Assembly: GCF_004197395.1 (NCBI RefSeq)
Contig: NZ_SELS01000016.1
Span: forward strand, 101,717 to 165,716
From: Paraburkholderia sp. UYCP14C
GTDB lineage: Bacteria; Pseudomonadota; Gammaproteobacteria; Burkholderiales; Burkholderiaceae
DNA length: 64,000 nucleotides
Direction of reading: 5' to 3'
Shown here: piece after piece, positions 56,286 through 64,000 of the stretch
Position numbering within the stretch: the stretch's first letter is position 1
How the letters are laid out: the number at the start of each line of letters is the position of its first letter
Made by a program: the position numbers and the translations under genes
Notes under the pieces: generated by a model
Databases searched by the model: none
The model's input: the letters and a program-made list of their open reading frames with translations, nothing else
Told to the model about the DNA's origin: nothing

Positions 56286-57008
56286 ATGCCTGCCGATGAC
56301 CGGTTGCCCCGTTACCAGCGTTTGCGCGACGAAATGGTCGCTCTGATCGCGGCCCGCCATTGGCGGCCGGGTGAAGCGATCCCTACCGAGCAGGCGCTCG
56401 CCCAAAGCTACGACGTGGCGGTCGGGACGGTCCGCAAGGCCGTCGATCTGCTCGTCGCGGAAGGCCTGCTGGAACGCTTTCAGGGCAGAGGGACGTTCGT
56501 GCGCCGCGCGAGCTTCGACAGCTCCCTGTTTCGTTTCTTCCGCTTCCAGACACGGCAAGGCGAACGACGCATTCCAGAAAGCCGCATCTTGCGACGCGAG
56601 GTCGTCGATGCGCCGTCGGCCGTCGCCGCGACCTTGCAGATTTCGAGTAGCGCGCGCGTGATCCAGATGACTCGCCTGCGGCTGATCGACGACGTGCCGA
56701 TGCTCGCTGAAGAAATCTGGCTGCCCTACGTCCGTTTTGCGGCGTTTGCGCAGATGGACCTGAATGAAGTCGGTGACCTGCTGTACCCGGTGTACGAGAC
56801 GCAATGCAATCAGGTCGTGGCGTCCGCCACGGAAACACTGACCGTCGAAGCCATCGGCCCGTTGCATGCAAGGCTGTTACGCATCGAGCCGGGTACGCCC
56901 GCCGTCGTCATCGAGCGTCTTGCATACGGCTACGACAGACAGCCGCTCGAATGGCGCCGCTCACGCGGGCCTGCCAGCGAATTCATCTATCAGGCCGAGA
57001 TCCGCTAG
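56286..57008 (+). CDS. GntR-family transcriptional regulator (UTRA type)
   Basis: 240-residue regulator: winged helix GEAIPTEQALAQSYDVAVGT then VRKAVDLLVAEGLLERFQGR (about residues 26-66) and a UTRA domain (about 85-235). GGAG precedes the ATG. It sits between two MFS genes and upstream of an amidohydrolase; inverted 14-bp sites lie just in front of it. Effector probably a carboxylate taken up by the MFS carriers. Confidence 0.87.
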   Translation: MPADDRLPRYQRLRDEMVALIAARHWRPGEAIPTEQALAQSYDVAVGTVRKAVDLLVAEGLLERFQGRGTFVRRASFDSSLFRFFRFQTRQGERRIPESRILRREVVDAPSAVAATLQISSSARVIQMTRLRLIDDVPMLAEEIWLPYVRFAAFAQMDLNEVGDLLYPVYETQCNQVVASATETLTVEAIGPLHARLLRIEPGTPAVVIERLAYGYDRQPLEWRRSRGPASEFIYQAEIR

Positions 57009-57069
57009 CGATCGCGCGCCCTCACAAACAGGTTGTTCCCACGCAGGAACGACGACCTTGGAGACAGCA

Positions 57070-58362
57070 ATGTTCAAGTGGTTCAGCCAGATTTCAGGCA
57101 ATGAACGCCGGACGTTCTGGGCGTGCTTCGGCGGATGGGCGCTTGATTCGCTCGATGTGCAGATGTTCAGCCTCGTGATTCCGGCGATCATCGCCGAGTG
57201 GTCGATCAGCCGCACGCAAGCGGGGCTCGTCAGCGGCGTCACGCTGGTGGCGTCGGCGCTGGGTGGCTGGATCGCGGGCATGATGTCGGACCGGCTGGGG
57301 CGCGTAAAGACGCTGCAATGGACCGTCGCGTTTTTTTCCGTGTTCACGTTCCTGTGCGCGTTCGCGCAGAACTATCCACAGTTCCTCGTGCTGAAGACGC
57401 TACAGGGATTTGGCTTCGGCGGAGAATGGGCGGCGGGCGCCGTGCTGATGGCCGAGACGATTCGCAACGAGCATCGCGGCAAGGCGATGGGCAGCGTGCA
57501 GAGCGCATGGGCGGTCGGCTGGGGCGCAGCGGTGCTGCTGTATGCGTTGATGTTCTCGCTGCTGCCTGCGGATACTGCGTGGCGTGTGATGTTCGGGATT
57601 GGCGTCGTTCCGGCGCTTCTGATTCTGTACGTTCGACGCAGCGTGCAGGAGCCTGCCGCGCCGGCCCGTGCAACGCGCGATGCGCGGGCGCGTCCGCAGC
57701 CGACGCCTGGCCTTGTCGTCGGCATCTTTTCTCCGCAAGTGCTGCGCATGACGGTGATCGGCGCACTGCTCGGCGTTGGTGCGCATGGCGGCTACTACGC
57801 GCTGATGACCTGGCTGCCGACGTTTCTGAAAAGCGAGCGCCATCTGTCGGTCTTGAGTACGGGCGGCTACCTCGCCGTCGTGATCGTCGCGTTCTTTTGC
57901 GGGTGCCTCGTGAGTGCGCAGCTGCTGGATCGAATCGGACGCCGCAAGACCATACTCACGTTTGCGATCTGTTGCGTGATAACGGTGATCGCCTATCTGT
58001 TTCTGCCGCTCGGCAATACCGCGATGCTGTTCTTCGGTTTTCCGCTAGGCTTTTTTGCAGCAGGCATTCCGGCAAGCATGGGCGCGCTGTTCAACGAGCT
58101 GTATCCGCGCGGGATGCGTGGCACGGGCGTCGGGTTTTGCTACAACTTCGGTCGCGTCGTGTCGGCGGGATTTCCGGTGCTCGTCGGGCATATGTCCGCG
58201 ACCATGTCGCTTGGAACGGCGATCGGCATAGATGCGGGACTCGCGTACTCAATTGTCGTGCTGTCCGTGCTGATGCTGCCCGAGACACGCGGCCGCACGC
58301 TGGACGAAGCCACGCTCGAGCCCGAACACACAGGCGCGCTTTCTCACGCGCAAAGGCATTGA
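57070..58362 (+). CDS. MFS transporter, aromatic acid/H+ symporter-like
   Basis: 430-residue carrier with 12 predicted helices. FGGWALDSLDVQMFSLVIPA in helix 1 carries the Asp typical of aromatic acid symporters such as PcaK and the sialic-acid carrier group, and SDRLGRVKT is the loop 2-3 signature. GFGFGGEWAAGAVLMAE is helix 5. GGAG precedes the ATG at 57070. Substrate likely an organic acid cleaved by the amidohydrolase that follows 51 bp downstream. Confidence 0.85.
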   Translation: MFKWFSQISGNERRTFWACFGGWALDSLDVQMFSLVIPAIIAEWSISRTQAGLVSGVTLVASALGGWIAGMMSDRLGRVKTLQWTVAFFSVFTFLCAFAQNYPQFLVLKTLQGFGFGGEWAAGAVLMAETIRNEHRGKAMGSVQSAWAVGWGAAVLLYALMFSLLPADTAWRVMFGIGVVPALLILYVRRSVQEPAAPARATRDARARPQPTPGLVVGIFSPQVLRMTVIGALLGVGAHGGYYALMTWLPTFLKSERHLSVLSTGGYLAVVIVAFFCGCLVSAQLLDRIGRRKTILTFAICCVITVIAYLFLPLGNTAMLFFGFPLGFFAAGIPASMGALFNELYPRGMRGTGVGFCYNFGRVVSAGFPVLVGHMSATMSLGTAIGIDAGLAYSIVVLSVLMLPETRGRTLDEATLEPEHTGALSHAQRH

Positions 58363-58413
58363 CGCGCGAGGCACTCGCCGTAACCGCGCAAGACTGGTGA
58401 TGAAGGAACGTCC

Positions 58414-59289
58414 ATGATGGAGAAGTCGGGGATAGCGGCGAGCCACTGGGAGGCTGTGTATCGTCCAGCCCACATTGCATCTGTCGATACTCATGCTCAT
58501 GTATTCGAGCGCGGCCTGCCGCTCGCCCAAAAGCGTCGCTACGCGCCCAACTATGACGCCACGCTCGACGCATACCTTGCCCAACTGGACACGCACGGGG
58601 TATCGCACGGCGTGCTTGTGCAGCCCAGCTTTCTCGGCACCGATTGCAGCTATTTGCTCGATGCGTTGCGCCGCGCGCCGCAGCGGCTACGCGGTGTCGC
58701 GGTGATCGAGCGTGATTGTCGGATCGACACGCTGGCGGAGATGGCCAATGCGGGCATTGCAGGGATTCGGCTGAACCTGATCGGACATGCCGATCAGCCG
58801 CTCGACAGATGGGTGAGCGCGCAAACGCTCGCCCATGTCCGCGATCTGAAATGGCATGTCGAAGTGCATGCCGAAGCTGCGCGGCTGCAGGGCGTCGTCG
58901 AGCCGCTTCTGGACGCTGGCATGAATGTCGTCGTCGATCACTTCGGCAGGCCCGATCCGAATATCGGTGTAAAAGACGTAGGCTTTCGCCGTCTTCTTCA
59001 ACTGGCTGACACGCAGCGTGTGTGGGTGAAGATATCGGCCGCGTACCGGAATCGACGGCAGCTTCGCCTGGATGACCACGATGCGCACGACGCATTTCAT
59101 TTTCTGAAAGCGGCCTTTGGCGTGCATCGCCTTATGTGGGGCAGCGACTGGCCGCATACGCAGTTTGAAGCGGACGAGGAATTTGCTCACGCGCTCGGAC
59201 TTCTGCGCGCGCTGCTCCCGGTTGAAGAGGAGCGCAGGGTTGTCCTGGCAGACACGCCTGCAAGACTTTACATGTTCGACATTGCGTGA
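58414..59289 (+). CDS. TIM-barrel amidohydrolase (2-pyrone-4,6-dicarboxylate lactonase-like)
   Basis: 291-residue metal-dependent hydrolase with SVDTHAHVFERG (metal His-x-His), GVLVQPSFLGTD, WHVEVHAEA, NVVVDHFGRPD and MWGSDWPHTQFE (catalytic Asp). This pattern is shared with PDC lactonase LigI and related lactonases that open cyclic esters of di- and tricarboxylates. AAGGAA precedes the double ATG. It is coded with the MFS carrier and GntR regulator, so the unit likely imports and opens a lactone or pyrone acid. Confidence 0.85.
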   Translation: MMEKSGIAASHWEAVYRPAHIASVDTHAHVFERGLPLAQKRRYAPNYDATLDAYLAQLDTHGVSHGVLVQPSFLGTDCSYLLDALRRAPQRLRGVAVIERDCRIDTLAEMANAGIAGIRLNLIGHADQPLDRWVSAQTLAHVRDLKWHVEVHAEAARLQGVVEPLLDAGMNVVVDHFGRPDPNIGVKDVGFRRLLQLADTQRVWVKISAAYRNRRQLRLDDHDAHDAFHFLKAAFGVHRLMWGSDWPHTQFEADEEFAHALGLLRALLPVEEERRVVLADTPARLYMFDIA

Positions 59290-59524
59290 CTCACATGGCG
59301 CATTGCAAGGGCAGGACCGGCTAAGCGGGTTGTCGAGCCGCGCAGCGGCGCCAAGGTCCCGGTGCAGCCATGAACAAACATTCGACTCCAGCGCCTGGAT
59401 CGCTGACAATCCCGAAATTCGAAACATGGACGTGGTCCCAGTCCAGGCAATTGGATGCATCATCTGAAATGACTCGCACAGGCAATGTGAGTGAGTGCGA
59501 CGAGACCCGGAGGTGATTAGGGAA

Positions 59525-60334
59525 ATGCAACGCACGAGCTTCAGGCTGTTGACCTGCCAAAGAAGCGGCATCGAAGCTGTGGAAGCGGACACCACGCTCG
59601 TCTTTGGCCGCCACACCCATGAGCAGTTTGGTGTAGGTCTGATCGAGCGCGGCGCACAGAAATCGGCGAGCGGCCGTGGTCTCGTCGAAGCCAGTGCGGG
59701 TGACGTAATCACTGTCAATCCTGGTGAAGTGCATGACGGGGCACCGATCGGCGACGGCGGGCGCTCATGGCGAATGCTGTATCTCGACCCCGCGATCGTT
59801 GCCGAACTGGCCACGGACATTACGGAAGGCCGCAAAGGAGCGACTTGCGAGTTCAGCCAACCGAAAGTCAGTGACCGACGAATCGCGGCGCAATTCGGTC
59901 AGCTTTTTCGGGCAATGACTGGCAAGATTGCAGACCCAAACGGACTCAGGGCAGACGAGACCTTGCTGCTCGTGCTAGCTGGCTTGCTCCAGCCTGCACC
60001 GGCCACACACCGGTGCATTCCAGCCGGAATCGCTTTGGCCCGAGCCCTGATCGATGACGATCCCCCGGGGATGGTGACGCTCACGGCGCTCGCAGGCGAA
60101 GCCGGACTGAGCCGCTATCAGTTCCTGCGCGGTTTCGCGAAAGCGACCGGCCTCACGCCCCACGCCTACCTCCTGCAGCGCCGCATTCATCACGCACGCC
60201 AGTTGATCCGTCATGGCGCGCGGCTCGCCGAAGCTGCCGCGCAGAGCGGTTTCTCCGATCAGAGCCATATGACGCGGCTGTTCGTCCGTAGTTTTGGCAT
60301 GACACCGGGTGCGTATGCCAGGGGAGTCGGCTGA
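59525..60334 (+). CDS. AraC-family transcriptional regulator
   Basis: 269-residue regulator: N-terminal cupin-like ligand domain (about residues 10-150, with HTHEQFGVGLIERG and VNPGEVHDG) and two C-terminal helix-turn-helix motifs (TALAGEAGLSRYQFLRGFAK, LAEAAAQSGFSDQSHMTRLF) ending FGMTPGAYARG. ATG 59525 has GGAGG upstream; a GTG at 59495 is an alternative. It precedes the LysE-type exporter by 182 bp in the same direction and probably controls it. Confidence 0.87.
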   Translation: MQRTSFRLLTCQRSGIEAVEADTTLVFGRHTHEQFGVGLIERGAQKSASGRGLVEASAGDVITVNPGEVHDGAPIGDGGRSWRMLYLDPAIVAELATDITEGRKGATCEFSQPKVSDRRIAAQFGQLFRAMTGKIADPNGLRADETLLLVLAGLLQPAPATHRCIPAGIALARALIDDDPPGMVTLTALAGEAGLSRYQFLRGFAKATGLTPHAYLLQRRIHHARQLIRHGARLAEAAAQSGFSDQSHMTRLFVRSFGMTPGAYARGVG

Positions 60335-60516
60335 CCGCCGACGCCTGCAATTTTGTTCAAGACCGTCGGACCGCCGACGCCGAGAATCGAGGCTCAATCT
60401 CTTTCCCCGGCGGGAGGCACGATCTTGCTATCGTTCTTTTTACCGTGTGTTCATCGCGACATTTCAACGCGCGTCACACGCATGCTCCGGTTTTGCGCAT
60501 CCAGGACGCAGAGGCC

Positions 60517-61128
60517 ATGAGCATCGAATTTCTGGTCACGTCGCTGATCGTCGTAGCTTCACCCGGAACCGGCGCACTCGTCACAGTCGGCGCTGGTTTG
60601 TCGCGTGGGGCGCGTGCAGCAATCGTCGCAGCATTGGGCTGCACGCTCGGCATCCTGCCGCACATGGCGGCGGCGATCACCGGTCTGGCAGCGCTTCTGC
60701 ATGCAAGCGCTGTCGCGTTCTCGGCGATCAAATATGCGGGCGTCGCCTACCTGCTCTTCATTGCCTGGAAAACCCTTGAGGAAAAAGGACCGTTGAAGAT
60801 CACGTTCGACAGCCCCGCCCAGACCGACCGGGATGTGATCTTGCACGCGATCCTCGTGAATATTCTCAACCCCAAACTCTCGATCTTCTTCTTCGCGTTC
60901 CTGCCGCAATTCATCGATCGCGGCGAAAATCAGCCTGCGCTTGGCATGCTGGAACTATCGCTCGTCTTCATGGCGATGACGTTCGTCGTGTTCGTGGCGT
61001 ACGGCGTCTTCGCGGCGAGGGTCCGTGACCGCATTCTGTCGCGCCCCGAAGTTCTCAAGTGGATGCGCCGGAGCTTTGCTGCTGCGTTCGTCGGGGTAGG
61101 GGTCAAACTAGCCTTGGTGCAGCGGTAG
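60517..61128 (+). CDS. LysE/RhtB-family exporter
   Basis: 203-residue membrane protein with five to six helices. The first, EFLVTSLIVVASPGTGALVT (about residues 3-22), carries a variant of the PGPN motif, and LVNILNPKLSIFFFAFLPQF (about 112-131) is the family's second signature. Members export amino acids or related small molecules. GAGG lies just upstream of the ATG. Co-directional with the AraC regulator gene. Confidence 0.85.
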   Translation: MSIEFLVTSLIVVASPGTGALVTVGAGLSRGARAAIVAALGCTLGILPHMAAAITGLAALLHASAVAFSAIKYAGVAYLLFIAWKTLEEKGPLKITFDSPAQTDRDVILHAILVNILNPKLSIFFFAFLPQFIDRGENQPALGMLELSLVFMAMTFVVFVAYGVFAARVRDRILSRPEVLKWMRRSFAAAFVGVGVKLALVQR

Positions 61129-61984
61129 GCCTTCTATCCCGGCACGGCGTGGACGCTCGGATACCACCACCTATCGGCGCATGATCTCTGCAACGAGATC
61201 TCCGGCGGAAAATTGCACGGGACACTGTCTTCTGGTTCCGTCTGGAGCGCGCTTTATTCAATGGCGCTCTTCGCGGCAATTGAATGGGCGGCTTTTAGAA
61301 AGTTGAACGACCGAACTGGGTCGACGGGAAGACCCGTTCATTGACGTGAGAGGTGCCATTCGCCGACGCCGGGTCGCGAATGGCAGCAAGCCAACCTGGA
61401 GTCGCCGCACCGATTCTATCTCCGAGCGTCTCCTATGGCCGACAAGGAACACTTCACTGTTGGGAATCGAGTGGCCGGTTCCTGACTGGAACCGACGCCT
61501 GAACGTCTGAGCGACGTTTGATGCGAACGGCGCTTCGTGGCCGATTGGGTGAGGTCGCCAACGGCCGCTTACTGGCATTCCAGTTCGCAAACTTGAAATT
61601 GGCTGACTGACCGGTTTGGAGCAAGTTGTCTGACCGGAGTGGGTCGGTTTCGGGCGACCGTGTCGGGCAGTGACCGGCCAATGCGGGTCGTTCGACGCTC
61701 CGCCAGTCTGGTTCCGCCCGCATCCCTAAGCGGTCACTCACGGATCGACGCCGGCCAAATCAAAGCCGATGCCCTCCGCGATTTCCGGAGGCGGATCACC
61801 GCAAGCGGATCTGACAAAATCACTCACCCGGCACTGGGAAAACGTCGCTGACGCGACAGGCGTCGCTTATCGTGGCTATGCGACAGACCATCTGCGAATA
61901 GCGAAGGGATTGAGCGGGCGAGTGCAGCACGGCGAATTCGCCGGCTCGCCGTCCCGACTCTGCTACAAGCATTTCTGCGCTTGC
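61129..61984. other. Gene-poor stretch with repeat-like motifs
   Basis: 856 bp with recurring GACCGG and TGGCCG words and no convincing gene. It includes a partial match to the 28-bp repeat at 61471 and the hairpin at 61476-61494. Probably degraded mobile or intergenic repeat DNA. Confidence 0.45.
61476..61494. repeat. Perfect inverted repeat
   Basis: CGGTTCC-TGACT-GGAACCG, 7-bp arms and a 5-nt loop, within a gene-poor stretch. Confidence 0.4.
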
Positions 61985-62677
61985 TCAGGTAACAGGCACG
62001 AACTCTCCTGCGGCGAAGAACCACGCCGACATCGTCCGTGCCAATTCGAGCACGACCTCCGCGTCGGTCCGGCCGGAGGACGCGCGCACGTGGAACGAAT
62101 GATCTGCGTCGTCCACCACATGCAGCGTGGCGCGTGGCCCCAGCGTCTCGACGAGAGACCTCAGCAGGTGAAGCTCGGCCAGCTTGTCGCGCGTGCCCTG
62201 CAGGAAGAGAATCGGCACCGTCACGTCCGCCAGGTGCCGTGCCCGCTCGACGCCGGGCTCGCCCGCCGGGTGCAGCGGGAACGCGACGAAAGCGAGGCCA
62301 CGCACGCCGTCGAGCGGGGAGATAGCTTGGGCTTGGGAAGTCATGCGGCCGCCGAACGACCTGCCGCCGGCGAAGAGCGGCAGGGCTGGCAGCCGCCGGC
62401 GGGCCTCTGCGACGGCTGCCCGCACGGCAGCATGTGCCACGGCCGGCGAGTCCACCCGCTTGGAGCCCCGCTCCATGTACGGAAACTGGTAGCGCAGTGT
62501 GGCGACATTGGTCGCCGCAAGCGCGTCGGCCAATGACGACATGCCGACGTGCTGCATGCCCGCCCCGGCACCGTGCGCGAAGACATACAGGGCTCGCGCG
62601 TCCTCCGGCACCCGCAGGAGCGCGGAGACCTTAGTGCCGTCGGGCAGTGCCAGGGAAAGCGATTCTGGGTCGTCCAT
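61985..62677 (-). CDS. KANL3/Tex30-type alpha/beta hydrolase
   Basis: 230-residue soluble protein with GAGAGM (oxyanion loop), nucleophile elbow GGRSFGGRM (Ser about residue 108), FLQGTRDKL (acid) and DDADHSFHV (His), the pattern of a compact alpha/beta hydrolase family found from bacteria to eukaryotic KANL3. Activity unknown. ATG 62677 gives the expected short N-terminus before LPDGTKVSALL; the ribosome site is weak. The extension to 62875 is unlikely. Confidence 0.82.
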   Translation of the reverse strand: MDDPESLSLALPDGTKVSALLRVPEDARALYVFAHGAGAGMQHVGMSSLADALAATNVATLRYQFPYMERGSKRVDSPAVAHAAVRAAVAEARRRLPALPLFAGGRSFGGRMTSQAQAISPLDGVRGLAFVAFPLHPAGEPGVERARHLADVTVPILFLQGTRDKLAELHLLRSLVETLGPRATLHVVDDADHSFHVRASSGRTDAEVVLELARTMSAWFFAAGEFVPVT

Positions 62678-63276
62678 CGTATTCAGGTCGTGTCGTTGTG
62701 GCCTTAGCGCCGATTCTGCATCAATGAGGCATCGGGGAGCGTTTGTGGCGGCCTTCGGCAAGGCATTGCGCAGGCGGAGTTTGCCGGTCGATCCATGGAG
62801 CGCGCGCCCATCGTGAACGGCCCCGCAGTCGCGATGTGTCGGTTGACGACCGCAAGCCCGACCTGTGGGCCGCAACGTGATCCGCGCCTTGAGACGTCTG
62901 CGTAATAGCGCGCCTGCATCATTGTCAGCGAGCTGTTACGACACTGCAATCAACGTCAAAGGAAGTTCTCGAAGGGCAGTTCATTTATCTGGCTCTCTGG
63001 AAGAGCATGTCCGGCTGCAGAAAGTTCTGGGTTCGGCCACAACCTGCCACTGACAGTTCGCCGTCTCGATCTCTTGCTCTCAGCCAACTTCTATCCATAT
63101 CGGGATGCGAGACGCTAGCCGAGAAACCCTGTATTTTGACATGCATCAAAATATATTTTGACTTAGTCAAGCACTATCCCTACCGAGACCGCATTTTTGC
63201 GACTAACAAAGACAGACAAAGACAGTCAGCGGACACGTTTTTCTATATTGAAAACAGAGGCCAGGGAGACACAATT
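62678..63276. other. Gap with falling GC content
   Basis: 599 bp. The first half is GC-rich with no supported gene. From about 63120 the sequence becomes AT-rich (ACATGCATCAAAATATATTTTG), suggesting a promoter region or DNA of different origin for the next gene. Confidence 0.4.
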
Positions 63277-63726
63277 ATGGGAAAGCTTGCATCGAGCGTA
63301 ATAGTCGTGATTTCGATCACCGCGATCCAAACCATAATACCGGCGGCGGCAGGTGAAGGCATTGCAGAGCGCCCGGGTAGCCCTTCCGAGGCAAATATCC
63401 ACTGGAACATTTCTGGCACTTGGCGGTTCATCTCCAATAATACCCCCGGTACGCTGACGTTACGGCAGGAGCCAAGCCCGCAGCGTTGCAAGCGACTCAC
63501 TGGGATAATGGATGCAGGTGATTACAGCAACGTCGTCGGACTTTACTGTCCTTCCGACCTGCGAATTTATATCGGCCGGTACAAGCAGGGAGAATTAACG
63601 CCTTTTCAGATGTATGAAGGCTATGTTTCAAACTCCGGTAGCGTCATGGCTGGAAGTTTTTTTTACTGGGGCAACGAGGGCCCGGGGGACTTTCCTACGG
63701 CCCCGTTCATAGGCGAACGTCAATAA
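63277..63726 (+). CDS. Small secreted hypothetical protein
   Basis: 149-residue protein, not recognised. It begins with a signal peptide (MGKLASSVIVVISITAIQTI, cleavage near residue 27 after AAAG). The mature part, NISGTWRFISNNTPGTLTLR, has a lipocalin-like first strand, and two cysteines (QRCKRL and GLYCPSDL) could pair. GGGAG lies before the ATG at 63277; the open frame upstream to 63007 is unlikely to be coding. Codon use is more AT-rich than in neighbours, hinting at foreign origin. Confidence 0.5.
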   Translation: MGKLASSVIVVISITAIQTIIPAAAGEGIAERPGSPSEANIHWNISGTWRFISNNTPGTLTLRQEPSPQRCKRLTGIMDAGDYSNVVGLYCPSDLRIYIGRYKQGELTPFQMYEGYVSNSGSVMAGSFFYWGNEGPGDFPTAPFIGERQ

Positions 63727-64000
63727 TAGGCAGCTTCTACCCACGTGTACGGGTTGGATGTTTTCAGTATAAATTCCATATTTGGTTGACGGCCGATGAC
63801 TAACTTCCCGGAAGGTATGTCGAATGTCTCATATGGGTCGGATACGGTCGATCGCATGAGAAGAAATGGTACAACTTTGGCGCGGACGTAGGCCTGTCGC
63901 AAGAACTTTGACGCATCGTCCAGGAGTTAATGTCAATTCTGGTGTATGCGGGGGCAGAGCATGATCAAGCGGCAAGCGGTTGCTGAGCCGGTGCGCTTTC
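63727..64000. other. Window end, no supported gene
   Basis: 274 bp. A minus-strand frame of 60 codons (63720-63902) starts with TTG and has no ribosome site. Confidence 0.35.

Noticed and set aside
63720-63902. 60-codon minus-strand frame at the window end
   Set aside because: TTG start, no ribosome site, and its tail overlaps the secreted hypothetical. The sequence looks somewhat protein-like, but support is insufficient without the neighbouring DNA.

Overview
The window is high-GC, densely coded DNA with many ABC importers, MFS carriers and LysR/GntR/DeoR regulators. Codon use, gene families and operon style suggest a Burkholderiaceae soil or plant-associated bacterium, most likely Paraburkholderia. 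This is inferred from style; there is no rRNA marker. I saw no tRNA, rRNA, CRISPR array, prophage or intact insertion sequence.

Layout. (1) 1-9385, minus strand: 2-aminoethylphosphonate (2-AEP) use. PhnW transaminase, PhnY phosphonoacetaldehyde dehydrogenase and PhnA phosphonoacetate hydrolase convert 2-AEP to acetate plus phosphate, and PhnS-PhnT-PhnU (the last cut by the window edge) import it. Upstream lie a DMT-family permease and two overlapping DeoR-type regulators. The phnW and regulator promoters share a 16-bp motif. (2) 9740-13265, plus: a dimethylglycine/sarcosine dehydrogenase-like flavoprotein and a beta-keto acid cleavage enzyme (DUF849). (3) 13408-19621, minus: a small membrane protein, a type 2 PHB-depolymerase-like lipoprotein, a hypothetical, a large MGH1/GH63-like glycosidase whose 5' end carries a frameshift, and a small SET-domain protein. 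(4) 19869-30476: an uncharacterised nitrogen-compound locus. A LysR gene lies between two divergent units: Rieske oxygenase plus PotABCD-like importer on the minus strand, and flavin monooxygenase, RidA-like, DUF1028 and ArgE-like amidohydrolase on the plus strand. An 18-bp motif recurs in front of both units. (5) 30516-33305: an NRAMP-like transporter and a CHASE3-GGDEF diguanylate cyclase.

(6) 33310-39147: a sugar-type ABC importer (binding protein, double ATPase, two permeases) divergent from a FadR-type GntR regulator, with three TGGNNTACCA sites between them. (7) 39194-44320: a membrane alpha/beta hydrolase, a DUF3047 protein, a decayed SsuA fragment, a VOC protein and a gene-poor stretch. 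(8) 44533-50230: a polar amino-acid ABC importer, a histidine ammonia-lyase homologue lacking the Ala-Ser-Gly that forms the MIO cofactor, and a HutC-type regulator. (9) 50995-54513: an SDR, a deletion-fused monooxygenase/SDR remnant, an alpha/beta hydrolase and a LysR regulator. (10) 54815-59289: divergent MFS genes around a GntR regulator, plus a TIM-barrel amidohydrolase, with a pair of 14-bp inverted sites between the divergent genes. (11) 59525-64000: an AraC regulator, a LysE exporter, a KANL3/Tex30-like hydrolase and an AT-richer end with a small secreted hypothetical.

Most promising for new biology: the MIO-less ammonia-lyase homologue with its own importer and regulator (44533-50230), and the LysR-controlled Rieske/flavin-monooxygenase/DUF1028 locus (19869-30476). 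Family assignments rest on motifs read by eye. Start codons were chosen from Shine-Dalgarno matches and N-terminal plausibility.
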